The position numbers and the translations under genes are program-made. From Cichorium intybus (lineage: Eukaryota; Streptophyta; Magnoliopsida; Asterales; Asteraceae): a stretch of 64,000 bases of DNA. Under the pieces are notes generated by a model. The model saw only the letters and a program-made list of their open reading frames with translations. It had not been told where the DNA came from and made no database searches. Location of the stretch: assembly GCA_023525715.1 (NCBI GenBank), contig CM042010.1, positions 66,493,966 to 66,557,965 of the forward strand, in the 5' to 3' direction. Within the stretch, counting starts at the first letter, position 1; each line of letters opens with the position of its first letter. This document shows, in pieces, positions 57,480 to 64,000 of the stretch.

Positions 57480-57939
57480 TCTAACTACTAGATCTATGTA
57501 AATAATACATCAAGATGGGAGCTTTAACACTTACAAAGGTCTAGAAAAGTATGTAGAAGGCTGGATCTAGGCTGTAGATAGCTTCCATGCACCACCACAT
57601 TCCTTCTTTCCAATGCAAGAAATAAAGCTAGCATCAACAATCGGGGTAGGGTTTCGAGCTAGAGTTTCACTAGATAATAGAGGCTGGTAAGAAAAATAGG
57701 CATATGGTTTAGTGCCTTTAAATAGGGGTCACAGCCCGAAAATTAGGGTTTATGCATTTCGGTGCGTCGCGTCGCTAAGCATGGTCGTTAGCGTCGCTAA
57801 CCATCGTGTTCCGCATGCGGAACTAAACCCTCCTACGCATCGCTATCACCATAATGATAGCGCCGCGTAGAGCCCAACCTCAGAAAAATACTTAGAATTA
57901 ATTCTTTAAATTAATACCTAGGACACAGGGTTTAAAACT
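57480..57939 (-). repeat. Gypsy (chromovirus-type) LTR part with promoter
   Basis: On the minus strand it follows the polypurine tract. A TATA-like TATTTAAA (57718-57725 on the + strand) stands 38-150 bp after two CpG-rich paired blocks (57763-57800 and 57839-57870). A leader with TTTGTAAGTGTTAAAGCTCC follows. It ends at the TGTAACGCCC boundary of the 3.6-kb unit. The LTR start after the tract is altered (TTTTAAACCC). Confidence 0.6.
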
Positions 57940-57951
57940 CTCCCCCACTTG
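57940..57951 (-). other. Polypurine tract of the chromovirus-type gypsy element
   Basis: The minus strand reads AAGTGGGGGAGA directly after the degraded pol end. Confidence 0.75.
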
Positions 57952-58365
57952 ACTGGATTTCTTCCCTAAAATACGCATCCATAAATAACTCAGGGTATTG
58001 CTCGCGTCTCTCCTCTTCGGGCTCCCATGTCTACTCGGAACATTTCCAGTGTTGCCACTGCAACTTCATCAGCCCAACCACCTTGTTATGCAAGGCCTTC
58101 GTCTTCCTCTACAAAACTACAACAGGCTGCTCTACATAATTCAGGCACACGTCTACCTTAATGTCCTCCAAAGGTACTATGACTAACTGATCTACTATGC
58201 ACTTCCTCAGCTACAAAACATGAAAAGTGTTGTAGATCAGACTGAGCTGCTCGAGCAGCTCCAAACGGTAGGCCACCTTGCCTACACGAGCAACGACCTC
58301 ATAAGGTCTGATATACCTGGGGCCCAACTTTCCTCGCTTCCTGAATCGGATAACTCCCTTCCAAG
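57952..58365 (-). pseudogene. Gypsy pol C-terminus with chromodomain-like end (Tekay/Del type)
   Basis: On the minus strand in broken frames: WKGVIRFRKRGKLGPRYIRP near 58358, then YEVVARVGKVAYRLELLEQL, IYNTFHV, LRKC near 58200, followed by RKTKALHNKVVGL and TWEPEEERREQYPELF near 58005. GKLxPRYxGPxxIxxRVGxVAYRLxLP...HxxFHVSxLRKC and the TWEPE end are those of chromovirus integrase plus chromodomain. Stops near 58217 and 58111 kill it. Its 5' part was removed when element B landed at 58366. Confidence 0.85.
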
Positions 58366-58853
58366 TGTTGGGTGTTGAAATCGATCAAATAGTAATGAAT
58401 ATCAAGTATTAAGATGAATTGATTCTATGCAAGTAATGGAAACACACACAAGTATGAAGAACACTCAAAAACACAATGAGGATTGGATAAAAGGTGTCGA
58501 ATGCTTTGATATTACGATTTAGGGTTTTACAATCAATGGTGGATTAAAGTCACACTCGGCACAGTAGTGTATCTCTAATATATATACAAAATTAGAGATA
58601 CGATAGTACAAACATAATCAGGGAATATCCTATCAGTGTACTACCCAACAGGGATGAAGATTCATGCAACACGTAGTCTGCTAACATGCATGCTGTCAAA
58701 AGGTCGTTACAGTTGGTAAGTCTTCGGATCCTCCAAGATACACCTATCGGAGTCTTCAGAGTTCGGGGTCTTCTATCAAAAAGCTTCAAGACTTCGGATG
58801 GTCAAGCACAGGACTTCGGATAGGCATGCACTTCAGCAAAAATATACTCAACA
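58366..58853 (-). repeat. 3' LTR of Sirevirus-like element B (488 bp)
   Basis: On the minus strand it starts TGTTGAGTATATTTTTGC and ends TTCAACACCCAACA. The U3 part repeats TCCGAAG four times within 120 bp. It matches the LTR of element A at 7139-7602. The left flank is gypsy pol (CCAAG, 58361-58365). The other LTR is outside the window. Confidence 0.88.
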
Positions 58854-58870
58854 ATCTCCCCCTTTGTGTG
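58854..58870 (-). other. Polypurine tract of element B
   Basis: The minus strand reads CACACAAAGGGGGAGAT directly before the LTR, the same as in element A. Confidence 0.88.
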
Positions 58871-58885
58871 AAGTGCAACCGAAGC

Positions 58886-61800
58886 CTAATTTCTAAAGTT
58901 TCTCTTGAAGGCCCTCTTCAGGGTCTTTCTAACAGTAAGCCACCAAGACATGTGATCCATGAACTTCTTTTTTTTCTCATACGAGTTGACATGGCAGGAG
59001 TTCACATGGGAAATCATGCTGGTGATGAAGGACGAGGGATTGAGACCAATGTAGTCAATTTCAAAGAACTTGATCATGACTTCAGTTTCGTTTCTAAGTC
59101 CTTTGAAGACCACGCCATATGGTTCATCGAGAATCTCCCCATTCTTAAACTTGCTGATGTTCCGAACTGAGACTGGAGGAGTGCCCAGTGGCTGTTTGTA
59201 GTAGGAGCACAACTCCTAGTCGTTCTTTGCAAATCTGAGCAAGTAGTTGTTCAGAAATCCCTTGTTGTGATTCTGGGCAGCATTGAATACGAATATTGAC
59301 TCCGCAGTATGACCAGGAAAGTCCTTCAAGATTTCCATGAGTTCAATGAAGTCGTTTGGGTTCATTATAGGAAAGTCTGCGACTGTGAACCTGGAGTCTT
59401 CTTCATCAGAACCACGAAGAACAAAAAATTCTTAATTCGTGAAGTTCTCAAACGTTTCAGCTTCTTTGATTGAGATGATTTTCTTGATCTTTTTCGAACT
59501 CCATACTACATTCTGATTTTGAATGAACATAGCATGGAAGTTGGTTTTGTTTCTCCAATAGGTTGACCTTTGTTCGTTTGAGATTGACTGAGCGAACTGG
59601 AGAAATGAGAAGGTCTTCGGATTAAAAGGTATGTCAATTTGTTGACCATCAGAGTTGCTTGTGTAAAAACTCCGAAGAAACAGTCTATTGAACACAGTCA
59701 GGTCTTGAAATCCGAAGGTTGTGATTGCTTCTGCTCTCTATTTGCCATTAGTAAGTGCAAATGCATTCATTTTCAGCATCAAGGCATGATCCTCACATCT
59801 GGCCTTGTACACCTTCTCCATGTATGGGGCGATCAAACATTCAACTTTCTTTTCTGTTGATCCCCCAGCTTCAGACATTGTTGTTGTAGTGATTGTTGAG
59901 TAAGTAGGAGCCAAAGAGCCCAAAATTGGAGGTGTTCCCAAACTTGCAGCAACATAGGTTGTTGAAGTTAAAGTTGTTGTGGCTTTAGAGGCTGTGACCA
60001 AAACTTCTCCCGCTTGTGAAGCATGACCCGCATGCTGAGCAGGAGTAGGTCTTGCTTGTGGCCAGGCTATTCGATCCGCAAAGTTGACGAGAGCTGTAAT
60101 ACAGTTCTTAACCGTGTGACCATGTATTGGGTAAGAACTGAATTCGTCTTTTGGAGTTCATCAGCAAACTTTGTGATCTCCGAAGCAGTTTGGGCGGCAG
60201 TGAGCTCCTCAATTTTAGCTTTTGCCTCATCAAGTTGTTGTTCAAACTTGGGTACTTTGCTAAATGGATTGGGTTTCTGTCCGAAGGGCTTGCAGAGCCT
60301 TCAGGACTTCGGAGTTCGAAGACTCCACTTTTTCAACAAATGCCTTCATCTTCTTTTCAGTTTCTTCCAGAAGTAGTTTGTTTTTGGTATCAACCTCAGT
60401 AGCAGCAGACTGAATTTTCTATTCTAGGGTTGATTGGATTTTGGCTTGTTGATCCATGATTCTCTTCTCGAGTTGCTTCACAGAGTTGCCCAGTTCTTGA
60501 GACAGGCTAACTTGCAAGTCTTCTATCTCTTCTGAAAGATCTCCCACAGTGGGTTTTGTGGGATCAAATCCTATCTGAGCTTGGATAAGGCTATCAAGCT
60601 TGGAGTTGAGAACCTTATACTGTTTCATAAGCATAAGATCCCCATCTTGCAATTCTTCATCAGAGCCTCCTTCAGCAACTAAAGGAGCCAAGTGAAAGGC
60701 TTCAAAGAAGGCTGCTGAGGTGGGATTTTGTTGTGGAGGTGACTGGTGTAGATCAAAATTTGGTAATGAGAAATCAAGACCAGAGGAGGAAACTTTTAAC
60801 AGTGGTTTTGAAGATGTAACAATGGGTTTAGATGTTTGAGGGGCTGAGAAAGTGGGGTTTTCCATGTTGGATGTAATGGGTTCGGTGGTTTGAGTGGTAG
60901 AGACAGGAGGTGTTTCAGTGGAGGAGGATTTGGGAGGTGCATCCGAAGATGTAGTATGGATGGTAGATGTTTGTGGAGCTGTAGTTGGTGGTACATCGGT
61001 TGAGGATGTATGGATTGTTGTGGTTTGTGCTGTTGTAATGGTGGAAGTGAATGGAGCAGTAGTTGGAGGTGGAGGAGGTGGTGCTGTAATATGTGGTGGA
61101 GTGGGTGGTCTTGTATCTTTGATTGGGGAGGTTTGATGTTCTTCTTCCTCTTCTTCTTGAATGTTTGCGGATGGAGTCCTGTTTGATTCCGAAGACTCAT
61201 CCACAAGCAATTGTCTTCTTGTACGCTTTGGTTGTTTTCTCTTTGGGGTTGTTTGTTTGGAGCCATTTCGTTTCCTTACAACCTTCGGAGCATTGGGTCC
61301 TCCAGTTGGTTTCTTCTTTCATTTTGGTTTAGCAGGGGCTTTCGTTAGAGCAGCTTAAGTGATCTCTCGAACAGGGTAAGGCATTGTGTGATTAAAACGG
61401 TAGATGTTAACCTCATCACAATCCAATGATACCTTTTGTAGCATCTCAGGAGGAATTTGTGCACGGAAACTAGCAAAATTTTCATCTAAAGCGGGAACAG
61501 TAATGTAAGTGTACCTCATCTCAGGAAGAGCAGGGTCGGACACATAACCTGCCTTCTGATAGTGATCATGAACAACCATCGCCCAAAATCTGGCGTTTGA
61601 GATCTCAGTTCCTTTCAACAAGTGATTAATATGTGAGCAGAAATCAGCCCACAAGATAGAGACATAATCTACCTTAATGTCATAGTAGATTCCGTAGAGC
61701 AAAGTCAAGAACATCTGACTTGCTGAGTCTTGACCTGAAGTTCTTCCTGAGAGACATCTCAAGAAGATCCCAAAGAAGAATGTCCAAAGGTCGGGTAGAT

Positions 61801-62260
61801 GCCTCTTTTTGAACAGGCTGATGCTTCCAAGTTGGGGTTCGTAACCCATCGCGTTGAACATATCTAACAGTTGTTCAACAGTTGGGACAACAATTTCTTT
61901 AGGATCGTAGATTGGAAGGTGCAGGGCATCAGCAAATTTGGTTTTGGTCAGTTGTACTCTCCTGATTTTGCCCTTGGCATCAATAGCTTCATAGTGAACC
62001 GACTTGACGTTATTTTCAGAATCTAACAAGATATTTGAAGTTTAGTGGGCCCTGTGAACGAGAGTTACTGGAATTGAGGGTGTGCAGGTCAAGGCGTGAC
62101 CAAGAATCTATTGCTTGAGGCATTCGACTAAGGCAACGATAGGTTGAGGATAAAGCTTAACATCAGTGCGAAGATGCAGGTTCGCCGATTCACTTTTGAG
62201 CACTGGAATCGACATTGCTTCTGTGGTTTGAGAAGATTCTTCATGTGCAATGGACGCCAT
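58886..62260 (-). pseudogene. Third ORF of element B (env position, about 1,125 codons), lightly broken
   Basis: The minus-strand ATG at 62260 starts MASIAHEESS, homologous to element A at 3727. In-frame stops lie at 62108-62110 and 62041-62043. The long frame to 61355 carries the conserved core (YLPDLW/LPDLWTFFFGIFLRCLSG, RTSGQDSAS, LLYGIYYDIKVDYV, KGTEISNARFWAMVV). After two stops the frame to 60419 has a basic cluster (KRKQPKRTRRQ), an acidic run and a long Pro/Thr-rich region. Then comes a coiled-coil-like part and a Thr-rich linker (about 59990-59930). The end (58886-59212) is YGVVFKGLR, KFFEIDYIGL, HMSWWLTVRKTLKRAFKRN. Function is unknown; nuclear or capsid-related roles are both possible. 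Confidence 0.78.
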
Positions 62261-62390
62261 TGATGATCGAGTGAAGAGGATGATGAGCGATTAGGGTTCT
62301 TTGAGAGAGTTTGTAGAGAAGAGGTGAATCGTCTAAATGCGTAAAGGTTCAATCAGACGGTGCGAGAGAGAGATATATACAATTCGTGGT
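62261..62390 (-). promoter_or_regulatory. Candidate internal promoter and leader of the element B third ORF
   Basis: A TATATA box lies at 62374-62379, about 115 bp from the ATG at 62260, with a pyrimidine-rich leader (TTCACCTCTTCTCTACAAAC, about 62332). This mirrors 3604-3726 in element A. Confidence 0.55.
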
Positions 62391-64000
62391 CCCAAGGTCA
62401 TTTAATGCACGTTTGAAAAGGTCCATTAAGAATGGGACACCTTAGCATCTACACGCTCCACTTTCTCTGCAAAAGCGGAAACATCCGTTTGTCAGTAATG
62501 ATTATTCAAAAATTGAACCGCCATATCGCACACGAACAATCTGTTATGATTTTCCAAGATTCTCTAAGTGCCAGTTGTCCATTAACGTTCATTTAATTTG
62601 AACGAATGTTTGTCTCTTTGATTATCATAAATGTGAAAATCATGCAAGCATTTAATTGACTTCAGATCACTAAGAAGAATGTGACAATTATGAATACACT
62701 TCGGAGAACCAATAAACAATATTGGTCATTCTGAAGGGTATAGATAACATTTCGGAAGAGTAATTTAGAGAAAATTACTATTAATACTCCGAAGAGTTTT
62801 GTTTTTATTGAGAATTTGTTTTACTTGATGATTATGCATTTTGACTATTGACCAGAGCTTCCATGAGCATTGTGAAATCAAGATTTTTCATTTAAGTATT
62901 CGGAATCATTCGGATCATGTTGAAAGTCTATTTTTCAATCCGAAGACTATTTGATTCAACATCAGTCAAGATTTATCTAAGTCCATTCACCCTAGGTTAA
63001 GCTCAATTTCGCAGTTTTTCAAATATTTTATGTTTTCATATATGCTTCAAATTTTTCATGCTAAATAATGTTGGCATTCACAGCGTTAAAATTTAAATTA
63101 AGTGTACTTTTGAATTGAGCATCAGAAGTTTAAAGTAAAATTTTGGATTGACTTTGAAATTTTTTTTTTGAAAAATCTATCTCATTTCATCTGTTAAAGT
63201 GTTTGTATATGTCTCTCTGATGACAAGCCTTTGAGATTCACACAGCACCTTAACAATGCCATTGAAGCCAGATTACTTGAGATGTTCAAAACCTCTACAT
63301 GGTACTCGATTATGTTATAAGAGTTCCTTGTATTACCATTTAAGATAAAGAATTATGCCTTTGAGTGTTGATTTATCTTTGTTTTGCACTCGTTGTTTTA
63401 TTTTTCTATTTCTTTGTTGTCTTTGGTTCTTTTGACATTTAGATTTTTTTTATTTTGAGTTTTTCATTTTTCATTATTGAAACCTGTTTATCAATTTGGA
63501 GTTTCATATCCGAAGTGTTGAAAATGTCACCATATTTTGCCTCTTGATGGTGCTTTGAAAAACTTATACAATCCCTTTTTGAAAAGTTTCGTATAGTTCA
63601 ATTTTGAAACAAGAGCAAAGAGAGTTTGAAATTTGTTTATCAGTCAATGCCGGTATCATTTTGAAGAAAACTTCGGAACAAATGATTTATCCTGAGTAGT
63701 GTGATAACTACTTGGTTAATTTGACATTAAAGCAAGTTGAGTTCAACAGGAAGCTTAGAGATAGACAAGATGTTAAGGATATATGAATCACACAGGACTT
63801 CGTTTTGTAAAATTTCCTTAACCTCACTCCGAAGTCTGGTTTCTTACCCATGTTTCAATTCGATTCCCAAATACCATTTAGTGCAATAAGGCATGATTAT
63901 TAGAATCTAAAATCAAAGTTTTGTCCTTTATTCAGTTGATTCATGAAAGAAGGTCAAGCGTAGTCATTTATGCAAGAAAATTGAGAATTGAACTTTCGAG
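62391..64000 (-). other. Spacer of element B between pol and the third ORF
   Basis: Counterpart of 1769-3603 in element A, in reverse orientation, with the same CTTCGGA/TCCGAAG words (near 62700, 62760, 62882, 62940, 63510, 63675, 63830). The window ends just before the RNase H of element B would appear. No gene. Confidence 0.75.

Noticed and set aside
60796..61266. 156-codon minus frame rich in His, Pro and Leu, and + strand Val/Gly-rich frames at 60894-61358
   Set aside because: They are alternative frames of the Pro/Thr-rich linker in the third ORF of element B.

Overview
The window is 64 kb of nuclear DNA from a flowering plant. The evidence is copia, gypsy, LINE, SINE, CACTA, Mutator, Harbinger and Stowaway remains of plant type, iMet-primed copia elements, CCCTAAA-type repeats and plant splice signals. 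Asteraceae is my guess from the overall style of the repeats; no host gene proves it. I see no complete host gene. Almost everything is transposable element, much of it nested.

Layout. 1-7602: 3' part of a Sirevirus-like copia element (A, + strand): broken pol, a 2-kb spacer, a third ORF of about 1,125 codons and the 3' LTR. A landed in the gag of an older copia element (C, + strand, 7603-12038 and 19022-20034). C also carries a 365-bp MITE and was split by copia element D (12039-19021, minus strand, 5-bp duplication GATAT). 20150-25008: a gypsy RNase H scrap, then the 3' part of a gypsy element of Athila/Tat type (E) with an env-position ORF and a 1-kb LTR. 25009-32102: AT-rich sequence with several MITEs, a SINE and an element between two long (TA)n tracts that holds telomere-like repeats. 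32103-53389: CACTA-like sequence with subterminal repeats, broken by a gypsy-type LTR (about 32.9-34.1 kb), by a complete and very young copia element F (34449-42213, intact 1,342-codon gag-pol, LTRs with one visible difference), by gene-like exons, by a long inverted repeat around a degenerate heptamer array, and by a smaller CACTA element (48901-50814). 53400-58365: LINE scrap, a 3.6-kb LTR-like unit with inverted halves, and the end of a chromovirus-type gypsy element. 58366-64000: a second Sirevirus-like element (B, minus strand), sister of A.

Most interesting. (1) Five promoter regions from unrelated copia and gypsy elements carry paired CpG-rich half-blocks (CGCGACGCG-like, about 6-14 bp apart) just upstream of a TATA box; two superfamilies share nearly the same cassette, TACGCGCGYCGCRG plus a CTTTA-containing spacer plus GCGCCGCG. 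(2) The third ORF of A and of B has its own TATA box and leader about 120 bp upstream of the start codon, and the env-position ORF of E has a TATA-like box, a CpG cassette and a probable 5'-UTR intron. These retrotransposons may drive extra genes from internal promoters. (3) A telomere-like heptamer array with an embedded 30-bp minisatellite sits inside a long inverted repeat.

All assignments come from reading the sequence and from family knowledge; no database search was run.
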